From Brevibacterium zhoupengii (GTDB taxonomy: Bacteria; Actinomycetota; Actinomycetes; Actinomycetales; Brevibacteriaceae), in assembly GCF_021117425.1 (NCBI RefSeq), contig NZ_CP088298.1, positions 1,984,001 through 2,048,000 of the forward strand: a stretch of 64,000 bases of DNA. The letters are read 5' to 3'. The notes beneath the pieces are model-generated. The model saw only the letters and a program-made list of their open reading frames with translations, had not been told where the DNA came from and did no database searches. The position numbers and the translations under genes are program-made. Shown piece after piece: positions 45,508 through 53,328 of this stretch (its first letter is position 1; the number at the start of each line of letters is the position of its first letter).

Positions 45508-46614
45508 TCAGCCGAGGATTCGGCGCAGGCGCAGCTTTCCCCACGCCAGACTGAGTGCGTAGGACAGGACTGCGGTCAGTCCGAGGAAGCCCACGTACTG
45601 CACGACCAGCAGCAGAGGTGAGGCGTCGATGACGAAGAGGCGTTCGAAGAAGAGCTCGAGGAAGAACACGTGCACGAGGAAGGCGCCGAATGAGGCCCCA
45701 GCGAGCTTCGTGAAGAAGCGTTTCGTGCGTTCGCCCAGTTCGATGCGGGAGATGATGAGGATGACGCTGACTGCCAATCCGACGATGAGCGGGTTCGCAT
45801 TGGCGATCGGGTACGAGTAGTCCGACTCCCAGACGAAGACTCCGGCGGCGCAGACTGCGAAAGCGAGGACGAGTGTCCACATCGGCGGGCGCAGATCCTT
45901 CGCGTAGTGGATGAAGAAGGCACCCATGCAGAAGTACACCACCTGGTAGGTCGCGAAACCCCACTTCCAAGCGGTCTGGCTGGAACCGAGCTGTTCGAGC
46001 ACGAATGGGGCCCAGACGCTCGAACACGCCAGGACCACGGCAAGAGCGGCGAGCCTCCACGGCCGCTGTCCGCGCCAGAACAGCACAAGCGTCCCGAAGA
46101 CGAGAATCAGTGGGATATAGGCGTAGAGGTACCAGAGGTGGAACGCAGGCCGGCCAGCTTCGAGGAAGGTTCGGACCAGGTCGTGGCGAACATCGACCCC
46201 GTCAGTATCGAAGAGGTTGAAGCCGAGGATGAAGATAATCGACCAGGCGAAGAGCGGCACGAAGTGACGGACTATCCGGTCCCATACCTTGGCCTCTGAG
46301 CGGGGAGGCGCGCCAACGAGGGTTGCCCAGCCGGCGATCATGAAGAACATCGGCACCGCCCATGGGTTGACCGCCTCGGCGAGGTGGCCCAGGAGCCAGG
46401 CGCTATCGGCATCCGCTCGTTCACCGCGTCCGATGAGGACTCCGCCGGAATGTCCGACCATGACGGTGAGCCCGGCCAGCACGCGCATGACGTCGACGTC
46501 ATGACGGTGGCCGCGGGAGGCGAGAGGGAACTCCTGTGACCGTATCTGGGGTCGCAGGTTATCCGGTGGTGCCGCTTCGACGGATTCCGCATCCGATCGG
46601 TGTGAACCGAACAA
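45508..46614 (-). CDS. Acyltransferase 3-family membrane protein
   Basis: The 368-residue protein has about ten membrane helices. The family start HDVDVMRVLAGLTVMVGHSG (about residues 38-57) and MFFMIAGWATL follow the acyltransferase 3 pattern (OafA/WecH type), which O-acetylates or O-acylates envelope sugars. Start TTG 46614 with a GAGAGTGAG stretch upstream is possible, but a later start nearer residue 35 cannot be excluded. The specific substrate is unknown. Confidence 0.85.
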   Translation of the reverse strand: MFGSHRSDAESVEAAPPDNLRPQIRSQEFPLASRGHRHDVDVMRVLAGLTVMVGHSGGVLIGRGERADADSAWLLGHLAEAVNPWAVPMFFMIAGWATLVGAPPRSEAKVWDRIVRHFVPLFAWSIIFILGFNLFDTDGVDVRHDLVRTFLEAGRPAFHLWYLYAYIPLILVFGTLVLFWRGQRPWRLAALAVVLACSSVWAPFVLEQLGSSQTAWKWGFATYQVVYFCMGAFFIHYAKDLRPPMWTLVLAFAVCAAGVFVWESDYSYPIANANPLIVGLAVSVILIISRIELGERTKRFFTKLAGASFGAFLVHVFFLELFFERLFVIDASPLLLVVQYVGFLGLTAVLSYALSLAWGKLRLRRILG

Positions 46615-46686
46615 TTCTCACTCTCGTTCATGCTTGAGGACAGGGGCCAGGCCATTGTCTGGGCGCGACTTGAACGCAAGATGAAC

Positions 46687-46720
46687 GAACGGCCCCGACC
46701 ATAGGTGGTCGAGGCCGTTC
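46687..46720 (-). terminator. Hairpin after the DEAD-box helicase gene
   Basis: GAACGGCC-CGACCA and its complement (46706-46720) form 14 pairs with one mismatch around TAGG, 27 bp beyond the helicase stop. There is no clear U-run. Confidence 0.7.
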
Positions 46721-46747
46721 GGCTGAGTCTGGCTGTGAGCTGCTGCT

Positions 46748-48235
46748 TTACTCTGCGGAATTCTGGTTGTCGTTGGAGGCAGTGGAAGTGCGGCCCACCG
46801 GTTTGCCGCCGCGGGTGCGACGACGTTCCCGGCTGCGTCGCGGCTTCCGCGGCGAATCATCACCTGACGACGATGCGCTGCGGCCCGAGGACCCACCTCG
46901 ACCCGACGATCCGCCCTTGCGCTGTTCGGACTTCTTCGGACCTGCATGGTCGTCCGATTCCTCGGTGTGCTGCCTGCTCAGACGTCCCTTCGTCCCCTTC
47001 GGAATGGAGAGGTCTGCAAAGAAATGAGGTGAGGTGGAGTAGGTCTCCGCCGGCTCATCATGGTCGAGACCCAGTGCCTTGTTGATGAGGCGCCACCGCG
47101 GCATGTCATCCCAGTCCACGAGTGTCACGGCGATGCCCGTGTTCCCGGCACGGCCGGTGCGGCCGATGCGGTGGACGTAGGTCTTCTCATCGTCTGGGCA
47201 CTGGTAGTTCACGACGTGGGTGACATCGTCGATGTCGATGCCGCGTGCCGCAACGTCGGTGGCGACGAGGACGTCGACCTGGCCTTCGCGGAAGGACTTC
47301 AGAGCCTTCTCCCGCTGTGCCTGACCGAGGTCTCCGTGCAGCGGTTTGACCTGGAAGCCGCGGTCGCCGAGTTCGGCGGCGAGCTTGTCCGCAGTACGTT
47401 TGGTGCGGGTGAAGATGATGGTGCGCCCTCGTCCCTCAGCCTGCAGCATGCGGGCGACGAGTTCGCTCTTGTCCATCGAATGGGCACGGTAGACGAACTG
47501 TTCTGTGTTCTTGCCCAACAGAGACAGGTCTTCGTTGTCGTGGGCGCGAATATGGGTGGGGCGGCTCATGTAACGGCGAGCCAGGGTGATGACCGCGCCG
47601 GGCATGGTGGCGGAGAAGAGCATCGTCTGACGGTGTGCGGGCACCGCGTTGATGATCTTCTCGACGTCGGGGAGGAACCCGAGGTCGAGCATCTCATCGG
47701 CCTCATCGAGGACGACCGTGCGCACCTTGTGCAGTCGCAGGACCTTGCGCCCGTACAGGTCGAGGAGACGACCCGGAGTGCCGACTACGACATCGACGCC
47801 CGACTTGAGCTTCTTGATCTGCGGGTCGAAATCCATGCCGCCGTAGATGGTCATGATGTCGATGTCACGCTGTGTGGATGCCGTGACGAGATCAGCGGCG
47901 ACCTGCTTGGCCAACTCACGTGTGGGCACAACGACCAGAGCCTGGGGAAGACGCGTCTCGGCGCCGTCGGAGACGATCTCCGGGGTGTTCTCAGGGTCAG
48001 CTGGCGCAGCACCTTCTTCGTTCTTGCCGACGACACGCTGCAGGAGGGGAATGCCGAAGCCCAGAGTCTTTCCCGTTCCGGTCTTCGCCTGGCCGATGAT
48101 GTCTGCTCCGGACAGTGCCACCGGCAATGTCATCGCCTGGATCGGGAAGGGGTGGGTGATGCCCTTGGCAGCCAGTGAGGCCACGATCGGTCCAGCGACT
48201 CCCAGGTCTGCGAAATCAGGTTCTGTCTCCGCCAT
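46748..48235 (-). CDS. DEAD-box RNA helicase
   Basis: This 495-residue ATP-dependent RNA helicase probably acts in ribosome assembly or RNA decay. It shows the Q motif (FADLGVAGPIVASLAAKGIT), AKTGTGKTLGF (about residue 55), PTRELAKQ, VLDEADEML, SATMPG, and HRIGRTGRAGN (about residue 361). A long basic tail rich in Ser, Gly and Arg binds RNA nonspecifically. It occupies the position of Rv3211 (rhlE) next to the ferritin-like gene. AGGAG lies before the ATG. Confidence 0.94.
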   Translation of the reverse strand: MAETEPDFADLGVAGPIVASLAAKGITHPFPIQAMTLPVALSGADIIGQAKTGTGKTLGFGIPLLQRVVGKNEEGAAPADPENTPEIVSDGAETRLPQALVVVPTRELAKQVAADLVTASTQRDIDIMTIYGGMDFDPQIKKLKSGVDVVVGTPGRLLDLYGRKVLRLHKVRTVVLDEADEMLDLGFLPDVEKIINAVPAHRQTMLFSATMPGAVITLARRYMSRPTHIRAHDNEDLSLLGKNTEQFVYRAHSMDKSELVARMLQAEGRGRTIIFTRTKRTADKLAAELGDRGFQVKPLHGDLGQAQREKALKSFREGQVDVLVATDVAARGIDIDDVTHVVNYQCPDDEKTYVHRIGRTGRAGNTGIAVTLVDWDDMPRWRLINKALGLDHDEPAETYSTSPHFFADLSIPKGTKGRLSRQHTEESDDHAGPKKSEQRKGGSSGRGGSSGRSASSSGDDSPRKPRRSRERRRTRGGKPVGRTSTASNDNQNSAE

Positions 48236-48284
48236 GTTTCAAACTCCTTTTAGCGCCTTCGCGCTCGTCATGGTCGTGAACCGG

Positions 48285-48290
48285 TACTCT
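48285..48290 (+). promoter_or_regulatory. -10 box of ferritin-like gene, leaderless
   Basis: TACTCT ends six bases before ATG 48297. No ribosome-binding site is seen. Confidence 0.45.
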
Positions 48291-48296
48291 TGAGTT

Positions 48297-48929
48297 ATGC
48301 CCGATTCTGCCCCATTGGCCGGTAATAATGCTGCTACGCTCGCGCTTCTGGCGTTCGGCGAGCTGACCGCTTTCGAACGAATGGCCACCAACGCGACCAC
48401 TGCTGTGCACATGGACGATAAAGTCACTTTGGCGCGGTTGGCCTCTCTGTCCTTTGCAAACTTCGAAGAGCTCTCGCAGCACATCAGTCGATTGGGCCAG
48501 GATGCGGTCGAGCTCTGTCAGCATTTCGAGCCGACCTTCACCGTGCTGGCTGAACGGACTCGTCCTCGTGACTGGCACGAAAGCCTCATGAAGGGATTCG
48601 TCTTCGACGGAATCATGAATGACTTCTACCGCACTGCCGTGGATGAGCTCAGCGAGCCCGGGTACAGCCTGGCAATTACAATTCTTGATGATACACGTGC
48701 GACGGATTATGTGCGCAATCGTCTGACCGCCGACGTCGCCGCTGACACTCAGCTGGCCTCTCGTCTGGCGCTGTGGGGACGCAAGCTCGTTGCCGAAACT
48801 CTGGGTCGCGGACGTAACCTTCTCACCGACCCCTTCCTCGGCATCGATGAGGAAAGAGTGGTGGCTTCGATTCCGGCAGTCACGGCCAATCATTCGAAGC
48901 GGATGTCGGCCCTGGGGCTCGTCGCCTGA
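48297..48929 (+). CDS. Ferritin-like / MiaE-like diiron-fold protein
   Basis: The 210-residue, mainly helical protein has carboxylate and His residues in helices, LLAFGELTAFERMA (about residues 17-30) and SFANFEELSQHISR (about 52-65), that resemble the ferritin-like superfamily of tRNA hydroxylase MiaE. The predicted diiron ligands would be Glu and His residues in these helices. It matches the position of Rv3210c. Substrate and activity are unknown. Confidence 0.78.
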   Translation: MPDSAPLAGNNAATLALLAFGELTAFERMATNATTAVHMDDKVTLARLASLSFANFEELSQHISRLGQDAVELCQHFEPTFTVLAERTRPRDWHESLMKGFVFDGIMNDFYRTAVDELSEPGYSLAITILDDTRATDYVRNRLTADVAADTQLASRLALWGRKLVAETLGRGRNLLTDPFLGIDEERVVASIPAVTANHSKRMSALGLVA

Positions 48930-48947
48930 GGGTGCCTGACAACGTTG

Positions 48948-48998
48948 CGTGAATAGGTTCTGGGCCCGGTGATGTACCGGGCCCAGAACCTATTCACG
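48948..48998. terminator. Perfect 23-bp-stem bidirectional terminator
   Basis: Bases 48948-48970 are exactly complementary to 48976-48998, with a 5-base loop (GATGT). It lies between the convergent ferritin-like and DUF3107 genes. CACCG/CGGTG at 49007-49021 makes a second small hairpin. Confidence 0.93.
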
Positions 48999-49055
48999 GG
49001 GAATTCACCGAGGTCCGGTGTTCATCCGTAGGTGATGCTGCTTACTGTCGGTGCT

Positions 49056-49277
49056 TCAGGCACCGAAACCGACGCGGCGGGCAGCCTCGGTGCCGATTTC
49101 AACATAGGCGAGTGCGGCCGCAGGAACGAACACCTGGCGCCCCTTCGAGTCCGTGAAGGACAGCAGCGAATCGGCCTTGACGGATTCTTCGATGCGCGCG
49201 GCGAGATCCTTGGGCGTCTCGTCGGATTCCAGGACGATCTCTCGCGGTGACTGCTTGACGCCGATCTTGATTTCCAT
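49056..49277 (-). CDS. DUF3107 small conserved protein
   Basis: A 73-residue actinobacterial protein: MEIKIGVKQSPREIVLESDE with the C-terminal half FVPAAALAYVEIGTEAARRVG. It is the counterpart of TB9.4 (Rv3208A), of unknown function. It is transcribed in the same direction as, and just after, the TetR gene, as in mycobacteria. Confidence 0.94.
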   Translation of the reverse strand: MEIKIGVKQSPREIVLESDETPKDLAARIEESVKADSLLSFTDSKGRQVFVPAAALAYVEIGTEAARRVGFGA

Positions 49278-49367
49278 TGTGCTCCTTGTGCGGATCGTGT
49301 TTGACTCGTCCTCAGCATAACGTCAGCGAGGCCGTGTTTTCTTCCCTCGTCTGGTGAGAGTTCGCAG

Positions 49368-49961
49368 TCACTTCGTGGTGAAGGACTGCAGTCCGCCCCA
49401 GCTCATCTGGGTCAGCAGGCTGACGGCTGTGTCGACATCGACCTCTGGAGTCGTCTCGAGCTGTTTGACGACGACCTCGGCGGTGCCGATGAGGGTCCGG
49501 CACAGGAGACGAGCCTGAATGTCGTCGAGATCGGTGTAGCTCTTCAATGCAGTCAGGACGCGGGAGGCGGTGCGTTCGCGCAGGCCGCGGATGCGGTTCT
49601 GGGCCTCGGGTTCGTAGACATCGGAGTTGAAGAGGATGACGAACTCTTCGCGATGGGAGACGACGAACTCGAAGTACGAACGGTAGGTGGCACGGACCTT
49701 CTCATGCGGGTCGTTCGTTGACCCGATTGCGGCATCGAGTGTCGTATCGAGGTGAGCGGCGGAATCGTCGATGAGCGCGAGGTAGAGATCCTGCTTCGAC
49801 GCGAAGTGCTGGTAGAGGACTGGCTTTGACACTCCGGCCGCCTCGGCGATTGTGTCCATCGAGGTGGTCCGGTATCCACGGGTCGCGAAGACAGAGCGTG
49901 CCACCCCCACCAACTGGTCACGGCGCTGTTCACGGGGCAATCTTTGTTGCGGACTCGACAT
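49368..49961 (-). CDS. TetR-family transcriptional regulator
   Basis: The 197-residue repressor-type protein has an N-terminal helix-turn-helix (MDTIAEAAGVSKPVLYQHFA, about residues 35-54) and a ligand-binding C-terminal domain. It matches Rv3208 in position. ATG 49961 follows TAGCAT by six bases, so it is probably leaderless. The spacer to adnA is 97 bp. Its targets are not evident; its own promoter is the usual guess. Confidence 0.9.
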   Translation of the reverse strand: MSSPQQRLPREQRRDQLVGVARSVFATRGYRTTSMDTIAEAAGVSKPVLYQHFASKQDLYLALIDDSAAHLDTTLDAAIGSTNDPHEKVRATYRSYFEFVVSHREEFVILFNSDVYEPEAQNRIRGLRERTASRVLTALKSYTDLDDIQARLLCRTLIGTAEVVVKQLETTPEVDVDTAVSLLTQMSWGGLQSFTTK

Positions 49962-49967
49962 TCCATC

Positions 49968-49973
49968 ATGCTA
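49968..49973 (-). promoter_or_regulatory. tetR-gene -10 box, leaderless
   Basis: TAGCAT on the minus strand ends six bases before the TetR start codon. Confidence 0.45.
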
Positions 49974-50058
49974 CGCGAAAACCACGTGGAGGACCCGCCA
50001 ACGCGCGCGACCTTGACCACTTCGCCCCTATGTCCGTGGCTCGTGATGGAATACGAGT

Positions 50059-53000
50059 ATGGATGAAGTGACTGAGGGGATCGGCGCAAAGCTGCTCGCG
50101 GGGGAGTCGGTGACCGTCGTGGGCCGACCCGGCACCGGCAAGACGACGATGCTCGAATCCGTCTATGCCCAGCTGATGTCTTCAGTCAGCCCGACATCGG
50201 TGCTGGTCCTCACCCCCAACCGCGATCACGCCGACGTGCTGCGCAACCGTCTCGCCGTACCCAAGGACGCGGTGCTGGCCTCGGCACCTGCGCGCAGCAT
50301 CTCATCGTTCGCCTATGGAATTGCGCGAGCAGCGCACACGACGAATACCGGTGATGACCTTGAGTTCATCTCGGGTGCCGATCAGGACGTATTCCTCGCC
50401 GATCTCCTTGCCGGTCACGAGCTCGGTCACGGGCGTGGGCCCGTCTGGCCGGCCGAGATCACCTCGGAGGTGCGATCGACCTCCGCGTTTCGGACGGAGG
50501 TTCGTGACTTCCTCAACAGGGTGATGGAGTTCGACTTCGGAGTGCGGATTCCGGCTCCGGCTGCCGGCTCTGGACCGGAACAGACACCCGAGCTCGTGTT
50601 CGACTTCGGTCGCAGCGCTCTTAATCGGGTGCTTGAACATCATCGTGATCCCCGGTGGGAGGCCGTGGCACAGGTCCTCGACGAATACCTCGACATTATG
50701 AGCATGCCCGGCTACGGCGGCACCGACTCAGCGACGGTTCTTGCGAGGGCCGCGTTCGAAATTCTGCGTGAACCCGCCGAGGTGACCGCGGGCCGGGCGT
50801 GGACCTTCGCACCCGATGTGGTGCCCACCGTAGTGCTGGCCGACGGGGTCCAGGATTTCCCCGCCGCAAGCTGGGGGCTGCTGGAGCAGCTGCGTGAACG
50901 CGGGAGCGCACTGGCATTGTTCGGCAGCCCGGAGACCGTCACCGGGCGCTTCCACGGAGCCGATGCCTCGATCATCGATCGCAGCGCCTCCGACGACCGG
51001 TTCACGACCGTGGTTCTGCCGGAGGTGAAGAATACTGCCGACGAACTCATTGCCGTCAGCGATGACTTCGGCCGCCGGATCACCACGAGGTGGGGGCTGC
51101 GGCACATGCCGCGCCCCGATGGTGCCGTACGCACCGGCGAGCCGGCCGATGGGATCGAGCAGGTGGACGCCGGGCCACAGCAGGTAAAAGGCGAGCCGGA
51201 TCCGGTTGCGAGCAGCCCGGACAGTGTAGAGACGCACGTGTTCGAAGGCGCGGCATCAAGCTACCGGTACCTGGCCCGTCGGGTGACGAACTACGTCGAA
51301 GACGGCCACACATGGTCGGACGTGGCAGTGCTGTGCCGGAACACGTCCACTGCCCGCGTCGTCGCCAATGAGCTGAGCGCCTCTGGTGTGGCAACGGCCA
51401 ATATCATGCAGCCGTTGAGCATCGACCCCGCCACGGCTCCGCTTCTCGAGCTGCTCGCCCGCACCCCGGATTTCGACGATGACGAATCCATCGCCGCCCA
51501 GGCACTGTCCCTGGCCGGCAGCATCTACGTGCGCCTCGATCCTGTGCAGATCAGACGGTTCAAACGGGTGGTGCGGAAGCAGTTCCCCGCTCCGAAGAGC
51601 TCGAATTCGCTGGCTCAGGCGCTGCGCAGCGACATCGACGAGTCTTCTCCTCCGGGACTCGCCACGATCTCGCGTATGCTCCATGTCGCGGCGGAGGTGG
51701 GCTCGGTTGATCCGCACGAGGCTCTGTGGGGTATCTGGGAGGCCGCGGGTGTCGCAGACAAGTGGCAGACCGAGGCATTGAAAGATCCCGAGTCGGTGGC
51801 GAATGCGCACCTGGACTCCGTGCTGCGACTGTTCACTCTGGCAGAGAAGATCTCCGATCGAGGTGGGTTCACCGCACGGTCCTTCGCAGGCATTGTGGCC
51901 GAGCAGGACATCGCGCAGGATTCCTTGGCCGCCCGGGCAGGCGCGGACGACCATGTGCAGGTCGGAACGGCGTCGTCCCTGGCCCACCTGAGGGTCCCGC
52001 TCGTCATCATCGCCGAGGTGAATGAAGGCGTTTGGCCGAATCCGAAGATCCGCGGCGGCATCCTGGGCCTCGACGACCTCGGCGCCGTTCTGCTGACCGG
52101 GGAGACCGTGACGGCCGACCCTGGCTACCACTCCCACGCCAAACGCACGAACCTGCGGGAAGAGGGAGAGCTCTTCTACACCGCTCTGACCCGTGCCGAA
52201 GAACACGTCATCGTCACCGCGATCTCCGATGCGGAGAGCAATCCTTCTCCGTTCTTCGATGTCCTCGCCGCCGGAACTGCGAAGGGCACGCAGGAGGCCG
52301 ACGGATACGCCATTACGCACGAAGACGAGCTCCTGCCTCTGTCGCTGGCTGAGATGGCCGCACACACGCGGGCACGCCTGCTGAGAGCCGCCGCAGATTC
52401 CGAGCAGGAGGCATCTGCCGAGGACGTGGAGGAAGTGGAGGAATGGGCGCAGCTGATGGCCGCGCTGTCCGCCACCAGCTCCACTGTCGATCCGCCCGAA
52501 CGTTGGCGTGAGACCGAAGACATCACCTCCTCTCAGCCCCTCTACGGTGCTGAGGACCTGGTGAAGGTCTCGCCGTCGCAGGTCGAATCCTTCACCGATT
52601 GCTCATTGCGGTGGTTCCTCACCCGCAACGGCGGTGACCGGCCCGGTTCCCTGGCCCAGAGCCTGGGAACGATCGTCCACGCTGCTGCAGAGAACTACCC
52701 ACACGGGCCCGCCTCAGCGATCCGAGAATTCGTCGACGGAGAGTTCAAGACGTTGGACTTCGACGCCGAATGGGAACGAGACCGCGAGCACGCTCTGGCC
52801 ATGAAGATGGCCGACCGCCTCGGCGAGTACATCAAGGACTCACCGGGCGAACCCATCGGTGTCGAGGCCCAGGTGTACGCCACCGGCGTCGACGAGAACG
52901 GGCAGGAATGGAAGGTCACGGGGCGCCTCGATCGCGTCGAGAGGACGCCCGAGGGCATCCGGATCGTTGACTTCAAGACCGGAAAGAACACGCCTACAGG

Positions 53001-53328
53001 CCAGGAGATGCCACGCCACGCCCAGCTCGGGGTCTATCAGGAGGCGATCAACTCCGGCACGATCACAATCGGACACGATCAGGTGTTCGATGCCAAGGCC
53101 TACGGTGCTGAACTCGTCTTCCTCAGATATACCAAGCAGAAGAAGAGGGAACAGTCCGCTCTCGAGATCGATGAGGATCCAGGCTGGGCCAGAGACCTCA
53201 TCAACGATGTCTCCGGTCGGATGCGCGCCGCGGAGTTCCCGGCACGAGTCGAACCCCAGAAATGTATGAGCTGCCCTGTCCGAACCTCCTGCCCGGCGAT
53301 CGGGCCCAAGATGTTGGAAGATTCCTGA
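50059..53328 (+). CDS. adnA: AdnA subunit of AdnAB helicase-nuclease
   Basis: AdnAB resects DNA double-strand breaks in actinobacteria. This 1089-residue subunit has a UvrD-like N-terminal motor with an intact P-loop GRPGTGKTT (about residue 22). Motif II, however, reads DGVQD (262-266) in place of DExQD, so the catalytic Glu is Gly263. The C-terminal RecB-like nuclease is intact in appearance (GRLDRVERTPEGIRIVDFKT, about 954-973). Cys848 with the C-x2-C-x5-C set at 1069, 1072 and 1078 matches the AddB-type iron-sulfur staple. Its stop overlaps adnB by one base. It corresponds to Rv3202c. Confidence 0.92.
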   Translation: MDEVTEGIGAKLLAGESVTVVGRPGTGKTTMLESVYAQLMSSVSPTSVLVLTPNRDHADVLRNRLAVPKDAVLASAPARSISSFAYGIARAAHTTNTGDDLEFISGADQDVFLADLLAGHELGHGRGPVWPAEITSEVRSTSAFRTEVRDFLNRVMEFDFGVRIPAPAAGSGPEQTPELVFDFGRSALNRVLEHHRDPRWEAVAQVLDEYLDIMSMPGYGGTDSATVLARAAFEILREPAEVTAGRAWTFAPDVVPTVVLADGVQDFPAASWGLLEQLRERGSALALFGSPETVTGRFHGADASIIDRSASDDRFTTVVLPEVKNTADELIAVSDDFGRRITTRWGLRHMPRPDGAVRTGEPADGIEQVDAGPQQVKGEPDPVASSPDSVETHVFEGAASSYRYLARRVTNYVEDGHTWSDVAVLCRNTSTARVVANELSASGVATANIMQPLSIDPATAPLLELLARTPDFDDDESIAAQALSLAGSIYVRLDPVQIRRFKRVVRKQFPAPKSSNSLAQALRSDIDESSPPGLATISRMLHVAAEVGSVDPHEALWGIWEAAGVADKWQTEALKDPESVANAHLDSVLRLFTLAEKISDRGGFTARSFAGIVAEQDIAQDSLAARAGADDHVQVGTASSLAHLRVPLVIIAEVNEGVWPNPKIRGGILGLDDLGAVLLTGETVTADPGYHSHAKRTNLREEGELFYTALTRAEEHVIVTAISDAESNPSPFFDVLAAGTAKGTQEADGYAITHEDELLPLSLAEMAAHTRARLLRAAADSEQEASAEDVEEVEEWAQLMAALSATSSTVDPPERWRETEDITSSQPLYGAEDLVKVSPSQVESFTDCSLRWFLTRNGGDRPGSLAQSLGTIVHAAAENYPHGPASAIREFVDGEFKTLDFDAEWERDREHALAMKMADRLGEYIKDSPGEPIGVEAQVYATGVDENGQEWKVTGRLDRVERTPEGIRIVDFKTGKNTPTGQEMPRHAQLGVYQEAINSGTITIGHDQVFDAKAYGAELVFLRYTKQKKREQSALEIDEDPGWARDLINDVSGRMRAAEFPARVEPQKCMSCPVRTSCPAIGPKMLEDS

